64,000 bases of DNA from the NCBI GenBank assembly GCA_001600495.1, contig BCKE01000053.1:96161-160160 (forward strand). Direction: 5' to 3'. Positions 1 to 9,990 of this stretch are shown piece after piece. The stretch is from Pilasporangium apinafurcum (taxonomy: Eukaryota > Oomycota > Peronosporomycetes > Pythiales > Pythiaceae). Each line of letters begins with the position of its first letter. Position 1 is the stretch's first letter. The notes below the pieces were generated by a model, which had not been told where the DNA came from, did not search any database, and saw only the letters and a program-made list of their open reading frames with translations. Position numbers and translations under genes: made by a program.

Positions 1-1269
1 CCTGCACATATCCAAGCTCAATAACCATAGCATACCCACAATGAATGAAAGGATGATTTACGTACCGCATATTGATCGTCCACAAAGACTCATCACGCGA
101 TTCATCTCGTTCGTGAGAAACTCTGCGTCTTCATGTTGCTTCTTGCTGGGAAAGGAAGTTTCCATCAGAAACGTATTATTCTCGCTTACAACCATATAGT
201 TGATGCCTCTTCCACCAGCGCTATTCCTTGATCCGGAGGAACTCGACCGCAACCACATGTTACAGGTGATAGCAATATTCTCTGCTGCATTGAGTTCGAC
301 CTTCATCTTGCTCTCTACAGATGCATATGTTCGATCAAGGAGCTCTCCTTCAAGATCTTTTGCACTGGGAAGTGTCATACCAGGCGTACACAGCTGGAAA
401 GCTCTGATCAGATGCGGTTCATCAATATTCGTCCACGCATGACCAGTCACATAAAAGTGCATCGCCAGTGCTTCGTGAATAAGAGTGTGGCTTTTAAGAA
501 CGTGGTGCTTAAGTGTCGTTGCGACCTTTGCTAGTTCTTTGTTGTGCTGGGCAGAAGAAGGAGACGTGGTCCTTCTCATGTCTCCATCAGCAACTGCTGA
601 CTGTGATGATGCAAGTGCCATCTGCATAGGTGATGATGCCGATAGCGTCGATGCTCCTTGTGCCGGAATGACCGACAATTCTTCGTGGGCTATGGTGTGC
701 GGTAAGCGAGTGTGTGGTGCCACGTTCTCTTTTGTCCGCGCGACTCGAGTCTTCGTGTCCAGATCCACCCACAATGGTAGGACCTCAACAGGAACGTTCC
801 GGATTGTATTGCGAAATACTACACAGCGATTGAGATGTGCGCGCGCTTTCTCGCTTTTGCGATGATGCGGTACGTTCTGGTGACAATGCATGCATTCACT
901 GGTTGTCCCTTTGTGGGGGTCCTTGTCAAGTGTCAAGAACTTCCAGATCTCCGACTGTTTTCGGTGACCACGGTTACGGTTGCGCGTACCACCTAGACTG
1001 ACTGCGCGTCGACCAGCGCGTGTAGTTGGACGAGATGATGTACTGTTAGACGCGGATGTGGTCGCAAATGCTTCATCAGGATTGGCTGCATTTGTTTCTT
1101 CAACTGAGACACAGACTGAAGAGTGTGGAAAGTAATGGTAAGTGGATCCAATGTTTGTGGTGATGGAAGGATGTTCTGCTGCAAAGGGGGATGCGACTGC
1201 GAAATCTTGATGGTTTCCGACGCCGCCATTAGATCCTTCCGCTTCTAGCAGCAATTCCTCCATGGACAT
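1..1269 (-). CDS. BED zinc-finger / hAT transposase-like protein, 3' part outside window
   Basis: Reading from an ATG at 1269 (the upstream in-frame start would be GTG), the first exon encodes about 400 residues. A Ser/Thr-rich N-terminus is followed by a BED-type zinc finger (SEIWKFL, then CMHCHQ and HLNRC) near residues 105-150. The C-terminal part (NIAITCNMWLRSSSSGSRN, MVVSENNTFLMETSFPS) resembles the start of a hAT-type DDE domain with the usual W in the first catalytic block. The exon ends at 66 with donor GTACGT. An acceptor (TGTGCAG) lies at the window edge, giving a 64-nt intron at 2-65, so the gene continues outside. BED-hAT proteins bind and mobilise DNA transposons or are domesticated regulators. 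I cannot tell which, because the catalytic and dimerisation parts are not visible. BED finger call is firm; hAT call is moderate. Confidence 0.65.
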
Positions 1270-3224
1270 GGGTAAATCCGTGTGGACGGACACACTGACG
1301 TTGGCTGTGGTTATCGATTGAAAAGGAAACTCTCTCACGGGTATTTATTATATCAGTGGTGTGGTACACATGTATACGAAAAAAAGATCAAAATATGGTT
1401 TATTATCGTTTCAAATAATCAAAAGAAGGTGAAATACGTTGATTTGCTGTTGCAAACATATCACATTTTGCATTTTGATGACCCTCAAAAGGAAGTTGAA
1501 GCTGATAATCTGAAGTGGTGCAGCAGCAAAAAGTGGTTTTTGAATGTCCACACATGAAGCATCTTCACCTCATGACATATTGATTAGCTAGCATAACATA
1601 CAATTAGTAGTTGGATATAATCAGGGAAATCCATCATCTACTTTCAATCCAATGCCCACTAAAGGTAAAGGAGGCAAATGCTGTCATGTGATGATGCGTG
1701 ATCTCTGTGACAACATTCTTAAATTGTGATCAGTCTAAACAAGCACAAATATACGCGAGTCTCCCATAATAAACGTCGAAACTTTTGTAAATGGGTGCCT
1801 ACGAAGAATGGACAGAATATGGACACAATTTCTCATTTATTCTGTCAATGAAACCTAAGGGCAATATTAATACCCACATCCAAGCATTTGTGACTCGCTA
1901 AGTCTAACTTCCTGATCCTTCTGGAAAGGCCGGTGCACCAATCATTTTCACTTTCAGCCATTGTTCTCTTCGAAAGATATACAAGGAGTGGCACCGGAGA
2001 CAACAAGTACCTGAAGGACACGCGGCCAAAGTGATGGATATCTGTTGGTAACTATTGTCTACAGTACGCGAAGTAGTACACATGGGTAACCTACGACCCT
2101 TCACATCATTCTTTCTTCTCTGTTTGTTTGTTTTTTTACTGGCGTGCGTCTAGCATCGCTGATGCATTGCGCACCAAAATCACGAAAGGACTAAAGATGA
2201 CTACAAAATGCACTGAGCTAGAAGCAGACGAGCCTTGCTGAATGCAAAGAATGGAAAAGAGTTAAGGTGACCCTTCAGATTGACTTCGTTCTGACGCTCT
2301 CTCCCTCAGTATTGTCGTCGCTATGCACTATCATCAAAAATTTTCTCATTGTGTGAAGGCTTCGAGATCAGCATTATGGGATCCAGGGACCGAATACAAG
2401 TTATGATGGCATCGATCGAATCTTACCATTAAAGTCTGCTTGCAGCTGCGCCCAATTCTTTACCCATCGATCCATCGGATATTTATAGCGCAAAAAGGCA
2501 TATACACATTTATGCAGCCATGAGATGGCAAAAACGGGGGAAGAAGTTTTACACATCGAAAGAAATAACACATCCTAATTAAGTCGAGAGTAAGCACATT
2601 ATAGACTATTATTAGCTAAAATATAGTCACCTGCTGTATGATGGCGCTAGTTGGTGGACCGAACATCTGTCTGGATTCCTAGCAAAACTTGAGTATCCCA
2701 TACACTCTATCCGGCTATCACTCATTTGGAGTGTGTTAACCGCTATTTTTGTCTACGATAGTCATACTCTCTAATCTGTCTCCGAAACGCTCTATCTTTT
2801 TCTCTGCCGTCTGGAATTTTAGAACGCTGATGGCATTAAACTTGTGGGCCGACTTCAAAGTTTCCCCTTCCAGCTGGTCCTTGAACTTGGGATTTAGAGG
2901 CTAGAGTCAGCTGCTTTGGAATGTGATTGGCTAGAACCCATGTTTGGCAGAAACCGTCAAGAACAAAACCCAAAACTGAAAATCATCGAGCCAGGTTCTG
3001 ACTTACTTTGTCATCTTGTAACTGAGTCCTAACAGTATTTTCGTTCGCTAGCCCCTCCTCTTTTTTTCTCCTCTCCTCTCCGCCGAGCTCCTCCTCCTTG
3101 TATTTGGTCCATCTGATCTGCCCATTTGCCAAACTGCTCGCCCCTGAGCACATAGCATTGAAGTTGGTGCATGCAACTCAGATAATCCTGATTGACCCAA
3201 GTCACACATTAGACTGTTCATATT
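1270..3224. other. Intergenic spacer, 2 kb
   Basis: No gene is supportable here. The last 150 bases carry a strong pyrimidine tract (about 3050-3110) in front of the PX-domain gene, as often seen in promoters or 5' leaders. A short minus-strand ORF around 1904-2104 contains a few Cys residues but no recognisable domain. Confidence 0.5.
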
Positions 3225-4664
3225 ATGCCACCTACGACACCTCTAAATAAAGTCACCGTGTCATTTGCCGGTGTCTCCACTCGATGGAGTCCGGAAGAAC
3301 CTGTGGAGATGAAAGCGGCGGCAGAGAAGACACCGGAAGAAGACGATATCGAATCTTGTTCTTCACGAGCTGAAGAGGATGCTTCCGAAGTCTCTGATTT
3401 CATTCCAATTGTGCGTGGAGGTCGATCGAAGTCGCTAACTGAAGCAAAGTCTGTGCCAATGCTCAATGCAACACCAGAGCAAGGAGAGAAGGGATTAAAG
3501 AACTCTGTGATGTCTAGTGTTTGTTCCACCATCCAGCAGCCACCTAGTGTCGTCTTGGTACGCTCCACAACTGAAACACAAAGCAGCAATACCACGAGGA
3601 GTCCAATCACATCCTCAGAGGAAGCTCGGCGACGCAAGGAAGCGCGTGCGTTGCGACGTGCCATGTCGGCCGAGTTCTCACTCAGCATGTTACAGCAAGA
3701 ACTGGGCTACCCAAGGCGAAAACTATCAAGCACTATGTGTCCTCCAGGTCAGCCATTATCAAGAGAGAATCGCCGTCGAGGTAGTTCGGTTTTGGAAGAT
3801 TCAATCGCTCTACGTGCCAGTGGAGGTGGAAATGAGGAAGGAGATGAGGAGATTATTGTTCGCAGGAGTACTAGTGATAGAAGCAGCATTACTAGCCAGT
3901 ACAACCAGCTCGAACCTGAGCCAGAGGGAGGAGAAAACGATCTTGACGATGACGACGAAGAAAACTACAATTTCCTCGACTATCGTGTCGCCTCCGTCAC
4001 TGGCTACAGTCGCGACGCGGATGGCATTGTCTACTATGAAATCCTAGTCAAATCCATTGCGCATGGTCCGTTGTCAGCCTACAAAGTCCGTCGTCGATAC
4101 TCGGAATTTCGCGAGTTGCACCACTCGCTCTCCAAGGTCATGCCCCGCTCCAAAAAATCAACACTTTCAGAATTGCAACTCTCACCTGTTGGTTCTGTAT
4201 GCAGACAACACAGTTACAGCAGCGATGAAGAAGAACTCAGTCAATCCCCAGAACCGTCAACCTCCCTTCTCCGTCTGCAAAAGCACAAACCTGAGATCTG
4301 CCTACCTCCTTTGCCAGACAAAGGTGGACTCTGGTCTTATCTTCAGTTTGATAGCACGCCACTCCTTGAGCGTCGCGCGCGTTACTTCCACGCGATGCTG
4401 GTGGCTGCACAGAATCACGAAGGGGCTCGTGAAAGTCGCTTGCTCAACGACTTTCTCGGCACGCCGCCAGACTCGGTTGCTTTGAACAGTTCCGTGGATA
4501 ATACATACGTAAGCCTAAACCGATTTGCTGCTCCAAAACTGAGTTTGAGCATTGAATTCCAAGAGCGAAAGGACAAGGCGCGAAAGATCCGGACCCGACG
4601 CTCCTCCATTCCTCGTATTAACCAGCAAATCCAAGACGCTATAGACAGACAAGATAACCTTTAG
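3225..4664 (+). CDS. PX-domain protein (phosphoinositide-binding)
   Basis: Single-exon ORF of 479 residues from ATG 3225. Residues 1-250 are low-complexity and acidic/Ser-rich, with an Arg-rich patch (EEARRRKEARALRRAMS, 132-148). A PX domain spans about 251-416. It starts with YRVASVTGY, and the phosphoinositide-binding motif RRRYSEFREL lies at 289-298. After a roughly 50-residue Ser-rich insertion come the Pro-rich loop LPPLPDKG (360-367) and the RRARYFHAML helix that usually supplies the second basic contact. PX domains bind PtdIns3P and recruit proteins to endosomes. No BAR, RGS or kinase domain is present, so this is a short sorting-nexin-like protein of unknown partner. The C-tail is basic (KARKIRTRRSS). 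The insertion inside the PX domain is the odd point. Confidence 0.85.
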   Translation: MPPTTPLNKVTVSFAGVSTRWSPEEPVEMKAAAEKTPEEDDIESCSSRAEEDASEVSDFIPIVRGGRSKSLTEAKSVPMLNATPEQGEKGLKNSVMSSVCSTIQQPPSVVLVRSTTETQSSNTTRSPITSSEEARRRKEARALRRAMSAEFSLSMLQQELGYPRRKLSSTMCPPGQPLSRENRRRGSSVLEDSIALRASGGGNEEGDEEIIVRRSTSDRSSITSQYNQLEPEPEGGENDLDDDDEENYNFLDYRVASVTGYSRDADGIVYYEILVKSIAHGPLSAYKVRRRYSEFRELHHSLSKVMPRSKKSTLSELQLSPVGSVCRQHSYSSDEEELSQSPEPSTSLLRLQKHKPEICLPPLPDKGGLWSYLQFDSTPLLERRARYFHAMLVAAQNHEGARESRLLNDFLGTPPDSVALNSSVDNTYVSLNRFAAPKLSLSIEFQERKDKARKIRTRRSSIPRINQQIQDAIDRQDNL

Positions 4665-4788
4665 AAGAGGATAGAGCTCGTCCTCGCATATTACTTTCCA
4701 TGTGTGTATATGTATGTATTATTTGTAAAACCAGTATCTAAAGTAAACTATATCAACAGCTCTGTACAACAGCTTCACCAAGATTAAG

Positions 4789-6171
4789 TCATTTTTCTTG
4801 AATCAATCCAACGAGGAGCTCCACTTCTTCGCGTGGATGCTTTACGCCTTCGAATTCGTTCATTGATCTATCACTATTCCTTTTTCTACTTTTCTTCTTC
4901 GTAGATCGCTCTTCGACGGATTTCTCGGATTCTGGCTGCTTCGTATTATTTCCATTTTCTTTTTCCTCACTCTTATTCTTTTTCTTGCTCTCGACAATTG
5001 GGGTCTCTAGAATTAAGGGAATGTTTTCAAAATATGAGCTCTCCATCAGCCATCGAAAAGCCTCTAATCCAATGTATCCATGACCAATGTTTGCATGTCG
5101 ATCCACTCGAGAGCCACAGCTAGTTTTTGAATCATTCACATGCACCACTTTCAATGCGTTATGCCATTTCGATCCCATGCATTTGTGAAATGCTTGCATC
5201 ATCTGCTCACATTCAGTGCGAGTGGTTAAATCCCACCCACTGGCAAATGCATGACAAGTATCCAAGCAGATACCCAGACGTGATCGATCTGTTGTGGCAG
5301 TAGAACAAGATTGATTGACAAGTAGCGCATCAACTGCATCCAAAATGGCTCGCAGTTCTTGAAAGGTGCCTCCAATAGTGTTGCCTTGGCCGCACATGTT
5401 CTCCACCACGAGAGTGACGTCTTTTGTAGCATGGAGAACCTTTAACATACAATTGGCGATGTGCTGGATGCTTTCCGTGCGTCTACGCTCCATTTCCGTA
5501 TCTATTTCATCACTATCATCAATTTTTTCCTTCGTTTTCAGCTTTTTTCGCTTCTTTTGATTTTGACTTTGCTCCTGATCGCTTGTCCAGCGAGTACAGG
5601 ATCCTGGATGGAAAACATACAATTGGATTCCAAGACTTTGACATTTACTGACTTCTTCAATCATTAACTGTATACTCTTCTCTCGTTGTGTGGCATCATG
5701 TGACGCCAGATTTAATAAGTAGGAGCCATGCACGACGACATACTGCTTTTGAAATTGAGGCGCCTTATCTATCGCATCATGGAAGCGCTGAATAGTTTGC
5801 TCATCAAATGGAGCAATCGGACGCCATGATAGCCGTGGCCGAATGAAGAACGCAAAGCTTCTAGCCAGCGGTCCCAGCGCGAGCGCTCGTTGAACCGCTT
5901 TTTCTGGGCCACCAGACGCAGAAATGTGTGCTCCGATATACTTGAGTTTCTTTGGGAGTGACAAGATACTGGAGGCCGCTACTTCTACTGTCTTGATGAC
6001 CATCGAGCAACTACCAGATTTGATCTGATTTACACCAACAATCACTTGTGCGGCGCTTGCCTTACGAACAATGCGACATGAGCGAGCGCTCTCCGTTGCT
6101 CGTTGGGTTTGGCCGAGAATATCTTTTGTGAGGAAGCGAACAACCCTGCTTCCCGAAAATACTTTTCTCAT
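4789..6171 (-). CDS. APN1: Endonuclease IV family AP endonuclease
   Basis: Single exon, 460 residues, ATG at 6171. The core matches Nfo/Apn1: KYIGAHISASGG, VVVHGSYLLNLAS, FHPGSCTRW, VVENMCGQGNTIGG, CLDTCHAFASGWDL, VVHVNDSKT, SRVDRHANIGHG and LILETP. All His/Glu/Asp zinc ligands known for the family are therefore visible. The enzyme cuts 5' of abasic sites in base-excision repair. The protein is much longer than bacterial Nfo (about 280 residues). It has a basic N-terminal extension of some 75 residues (possible mitochondrial presequence), a Lys-rich insertion after the FHPGS block, and a Lys/Arg/Glu-rich C-terminal tail (STKKKSRKRNSDRS) that could be a nuclear signal. Dual nuclear and mitochondrial targeting is my inference. 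It lies 267 bp downstream of the MRPL46 stop on the same strand. Confidence 0.92.
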   Translation of the reverse strand: MRKVFSGSRVVRFLTKDILGQTQRATESARSCRIVRKASAAQVIVGVNQIKSGSCSMVIKTVEVAASSILSLPKKLKYIGAHISASGGPEKAVQRALALGPLARSFAFFIRPRLSWRPIAPFDEQTIQRFHDAIDKAPQFQKQYVVVHGSYLLNLASHDATQREKSIQLMIEEVSKCQSLGIQLYVFHPGSCTRWTSDQEQSQNQKKRKKLKTKEKIDDSDEIDTEMERRRTESIQHIANCMLKVLHATKDVTLVVENMCGQGNTIGGTFQELRAILDAVDALLVNQSCSTATTDRSRLGICLDTCHAFASGWDLTTRTECEQMMQAFHKCMGSKWHNALKVVHVNDSKTSCGSRVDRHANIGHGYIGLEAFRWLMESSYFENIPLILETPIVESKKKNKSEEKENGNNTKQPESEKSVEERSTKKKSRKRNSDRSMNEFEGVKHPREEVELLVGLIQEK

Positions 6172-6437
6172 AACGTAGAAATTACTTTAGCAGCCATCTA
6201 ATTGCTATGAAAGACTCGTTGGACACCGTTATCGCTTGTCGTTCCACTCTTCCCTATCAAAAATTATGAAGGACAGATCCAATCTCATCGATCAGTTGTT
6301 AAACAGAAGAAGCTCACTCGCTCAGCGTTTTTTTTGCGTTTGGTTTCTTTTATTTGTTTGATTGTGGAGGTTCCCTCTCCTCTCTTCTATTGTCTCGAGC
6401 TGAACACTACTACCTTCATCAATTCCACCACAATAGT

Positions 6438-7524
6438 TTACGGTGGCACGATCTTCTTCACGTAGTCGGCGATGTCAGTATCCAGATACTCTGCCAGTTC
6501 GTTCTGCGTGACCCACAAATAGTCGTCCGACTTATCATTTTGCAGCTGCACGTCGCCAATCAAATGCTGGGACTTGTAAAAGAACACCTTCGTGCCATCG
6601 TACTCACTGCCATCTTTCTCCTTGTCGTGCAGGTATGACACGTATCCGATGGGCGCAAACCCCACAGGTGTGACTTCCAATTCTTCACCACAGAACTCGG
6701 AGAGATGACGCACAGCGGCGTCGCGCATTTTCTCGTCATCTTTCTTCTCACCCACGGGGAAAAACCACGGGAACTTGGCATCGGTTTGCGCGTTCTTCAC
6801 GATGAGAAACACACGGCCCTTCAACGCGCGGTTCAATGACTTGCGATTGTCATTCAGGTCTATATATCATAAGAACAACGGCATCATTTAGTATTCTAGA
6901 GACGACCATATTGACAGCATATCCAGTATATAGATAAGCCATCCGCACCATCTTCTGTTTCTCGCGGTGCCAAATGGAAACCAGCACCAACGATCTCCTC
7001 CGGATCATCCGGTTCATTCGGCAGTGGTGCTTCTTCCGGCGTAATGTGGCGCGTGCCCGGCTCCATAAACCAGAAATCGTCCTCCAATCGCTAGTACATA
7101 CGGAAAATTAAGTCAAATTCAGATTCGCAAATAAATATAGGTTTTGAATTTTACTCCATCCATCTAGCAAGCATACCTGATCTTCCCGGAGGGCAATCTC
7201 ATGCTCCATCATCTCAAAATCTTCCTCCCATGACTTCAGATCCGGTTGAATCACAGGCAATCGCTCCAGGATACTCGCACTCAGGATTCTCCACTTCTTT
7301 CCATCGTCAACTGGTGGAGTGATGAGATAGTTCTTACGCTCCACTTTTTCCCGTGGTGGCTGGCGGGGCGGATGCGCATTCGGATTCTTGCGCTTTTCCT
7401 CCAATTTCTGCTTCTGACGCCACGTCATGCGCGGCTTCTTGGAGGCACTGGCAAATGCACGTTGTTGCTGCTGGTGCGTGAGCACATCGGTAGATGCAGT
7501 TAATGCACGACGGAAAGCCTGCAT
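6438..7524 (-). CDS. MRPL46: Mitochondrial ribosomal protein L46 (Nudix-fold), three exons
   Basis: Spliced from exon 1 7177-7524 (ATG 7524), exon 2 6949-7090 and exon 3 6438-6859. The introns are 86 and 89 nt with GT-AG ends (GTATGC...CTAG, GTGCGG...ATAG) and join in frame to 303 residues. The N-terminus (MQAFRRALTASTDVL, then QQRAFASASKK) looks like a mitochondrial presequence. It is followed by WRQKQKLEEKRKNPNAHPP and a large-subunit L46 core, LITPPVDDGKKWRILSASIL. The C-terminal half (NRALKGRVFLIVKN, FPWFFPVGEK, MRDAAVRHLSEFCGEEL) keeps a Nudix fold, but the catalytic Nudix box is not intact, as in other L46 proteins. It belongs to the mitoribosome large subunit. The reading frame across both junctions strongly supports the model. 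Confidence 0.9.
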
Positions 7525-8198
7525 CCTGACCGGATTGGGCTGCTGCTACTTTCGCTTGGAGCTGCTCGCTTGGCGGTGGTGGTGCACAAAATCATTGGGC
7601 CAGGAGCGGCGTTACCGGTATTAATATCGGTATTATTCAGTTTTTTTAATCCGGTATGTTGATATGCCGTGATATATACCGTGCGCGTTGTATAAATTTT
7701 GAGATTCCAGTGACTCGGTAAATAGTCACAGAAGATGATCCTTTTGGGTCCATTGGTTGAAGAAGAATGAACATGGGAGAGGGAGCGAGTTGCTGCTTCC
7801 GGTGCGCATATATGTCTCTTCCCTTATATTTCTCTTATGCGTGTGAAATATTCCATCCAAACAGCAGTCTGAGCGTCCTCCAGATCTTCGATATTTTCCC
7901 ATACAATAATTTCTGACTTTTCAATTTTGAGCCCGCAATCTCGATTAAAACCGCACCTAAAATGTGCAAAAAACTTTCGAAAATTATTCTTTTAGAAATG
8001 CCCGCTGCTCATCCGAGCCGCACCTAAATCCTCGTCAGCTATAGATCAAAATGCAAAATTTACCAAGATTTCTGTCGTCAAGAGTCGTGACCCTTCGCGC
8101 TGGCTCTGTTCTTCCTCAAGCTCCACGACTACAACGCCAGTGAAGTCATCAATCTTATCGACTTTCACCGCTCGACGAGAACACAATAGCGACAGAAA
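7525..8198. other. Intergenic spacer between MRPL46 and a small ORF
   Basis: AT-rich DNA of about 670 bp separating divergently oriented genes. It should contain the MRPL46 promoter. No coding potential or repeat is recognisable. Confidence 0.5.
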
Positions 8199-8426
8199 AT
8201 GGAAGGGTCTCCAGCTCAATCACCCTCAACCAAACAGTCGACTGGATCCACAACAGGTACACGAACACATATTCAAGTCTGTCAGCTTTGTCAGGGTCAT
8301 CGTATCGAAAAAGTGCTTTACGAATCGATGGTGCTCGATCGAACATGTTCAAAATGCGATGGGGAAGGTGTCATATTCACTAATGAATCCCCACGGTCTC
8401 AAGTCCCATCTGTACGAAGTGCATGA
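8199..8426 (+). CDS. Small zinc-ribbon-like hypothetical protein
   Basis: 75-residue ORF from ATG 8199. The middle part has the spacing CQLCQGH then CSKCDGEGVI, two CxxC(x)G knuckles about 20 residues apart, similar to half of a DnaJ-type zinc-binding cluster. Such mini proteins are common in plants and protists and often bind zinc and assist folding, but I cannot name this one. The last 12 residues look arbitrary, and a GGTGTC near 8370 could be a splice donor, so the 3' end is uncertain. It sits alone between MRPL46 (-) and the HSF-type gene (-). Codon context is acceptable; reality as a gene is plausible rather than proven. Confidence 0.45.
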   Translation: MEGSPAQSPSTKQSTGSTTGTRTHIQVCQLCQGHRIEKVLYESMVLDRTCSKCDGEGVIFTNESPRSQVPSVRSA

Positions 8427-8712
8427 GGGAAAAATGGCCATATTTGATCAAAACTTTTGGAGATATATTGATTCTCTTTTGTTTCCGAGTATTCATTGCT
8501 CTGGATTGCACAACTAAACATGTAAAAGAAAAACACTGACAACTGTTTTGCACTTGACTTCATGATTTTTGTTTGATGTCGACGCCCAAACATAAGGAAG
8601 GTCGACATATTCAATACACAAGTACACCACGCGTGATACTTTCACTTTGAGCATTGGCTGTACTTGGTAGCCTAATTGTTCTCTTGAACTTGACACATGC
8701 TTGCGTTCTCGC

Positions 8713-9900
8713 CTATTCCACAAACAGGAGGTTTTCCAATCCAAACTCTTCCGCTCCCGAGGGAACCGCTCGGTCTTGTTGATGACACAGTGCGTCTTTG
8801 TTGCTGTTATTAGCAACATTGACACCATCGTGCCAGTCAAATTCTAGAGGAAATGCTCCCAGTTCAAAACCCGAGGACGACGGATGCGACTCCCACATCC
8901 ATGGTTCCATGAACGCAACGCCAGACATAGTCGCTGCTGTTTGTGGCTGCTGATGGTGATGCATCTCCATTTTCATTTTCTCGTGGTAGTCCATCGGTTT
9001 GACGACATTATCCATATTTCCAGGTGTACGGTGGAACCCTCCAAAGCTCACCGTTGCCTCAACGTTCTCGTAAGGATATCTTGCATGGTTGGGTGTAGTT
9101 AAATGATGTGGCTGTAGTGGTGGGAGGATGAATTGCTTGTATGAGTCGTCACAGAAAGCTTCCAGCCCGTTCAGTTCTTGCAATGGGCGGGCAAGTTTCT
9201 TCAGTGGGGGTTGGTGGCTCGGCGTGTGGATACGTTGAAAATTATCCATAGTAGATCCTGCGTTGGTAGCATTGATGGGACTCTTGTACATTTCCGGGAA
9301 CATATCAGTAGCAATACCGGTGGAGACGTGGACGTTCATTGCACGTCGACGTGAAGATGTTTCCTTCAACTTCCGGTCGTTCCGGGTGATGCCATTGCCG
9401 ACTCGTCGACGAGGAGCAGCACCATTAACAGGTAATCCTGCAGTAGCAGGGCTTTTTTGTCGCCAGTGGTCACGGACTGAAGCACGCATGACACCCGTGA
9501 GGCTCGGATCAGGAGGAAACGAGTTGTGGCTGAACGTACAGACACCACTGGATTGCGTTTTTGTCCATTTGCGGAAACCAAAATTATTTAATTGCCGCTG
9601 GAAACTCGCGAATTTCTGGTGTTTAAAGTACTTTGGCAGGATCTGCTTCTCAAAGCGCTGCATATCGAGAATATGGAAAGCTGTCACGCGATTTGGCTTG
9701 AGTTCGTGGTTTTGCACCCATGCAATGACGTTCGGATCTTCGGTTTGCAAAATTGCATAAAGTGACCGCAAGAACTTGGGCACTTTACACGTGACCATAG
9801 TGGAATTAGAGGAACCATTGGTGGTTGTAGACTTGTTACTGTTTACGCGTTCATTTTTATTACCAGCGGTCAAAGATAATTGAGCGCTTGGAATGACCAT
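8713..9900 (-). CDS. HSF-type DNA-binding transcription factor
   Basis: 395 residues from ATG 9900. The frame stays open 30 codons further up to a TTG, but there is no ATG before a stop at 10018-10020. Residues about 38-115 form a heat-shock-factor winged helix: VPKFLRSLYAILQ, ELKPNRVTAFHILD, FEKQILPKYFKHQKFASFQ and RQLNNFGFRKWTKT, including the recognition helix motif FASFQRQLNNFGFRK. The usual heptad-repeat oligomerisation region is not obvious. The rest is Pro/His/Asn-rich with an acidic end (WHDGVNVANN, EEFGLENLLFVE) that could be an activation tail. Oomycetes carry many HSF-like genes with a single HSF domain of this kind. The target genes are unknown. Confidence 0.85.
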   Translation of the reverse strand: MVIPSAQLSLTAGNKNERVNSNKSTTTNGSSNSTMVTCKVPKFLRSLYAILQTEDPNVIAWVQNHELKPNRVTAFHILDMQRFEKQILPKYFKHQKFASFQRQLNNFGFRKWTKTQSSGVCTFSHNSFPPDPSLTGVMRASVRDHWRQKSPATAGLPVNGAAPRRRVGNGITRNDRKLKETSSRRRAMNVHVSTGIATDMFPEMYKSPINATNAGSTMDNFQRIHTPSHQPPLKKLARPLQELNGLEAFCDDSYKQFILPPLQPHHLTTPNHARYPYENVEATVSFGGFHRTPGNMDNVVKPMDYHEKMKMEMHHHQQPQTAATMSGVAFMEPWMWESHPSSSGFELGAFPLEFDWHDGVNVANNSNKDALCHQQDRAVPSGAEEFGLENLLFVE

Positions 9901-9990
9901 ATTGGACTTGGCCTCCGTTGATGGAGCTATTGATGATTTTGGTGTTGTTTGCGCCGGTCGAATTAGACTGGTCTTCGTGGAAGAAGACAA

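Noticed and set aside
58-1338. Treating the BED-finger ORF as a complete protein
   Set aside because: It ends in a splice donor (GTACGTAA) with an acceptor at the window edge, and the apparent start is GTG.
9901-9990. 30 extra N-terminal residues for the HSF-type factor
   Set aside because: They would need a TTG start; no ATG lies between the upstream stop and the Met at 9900.
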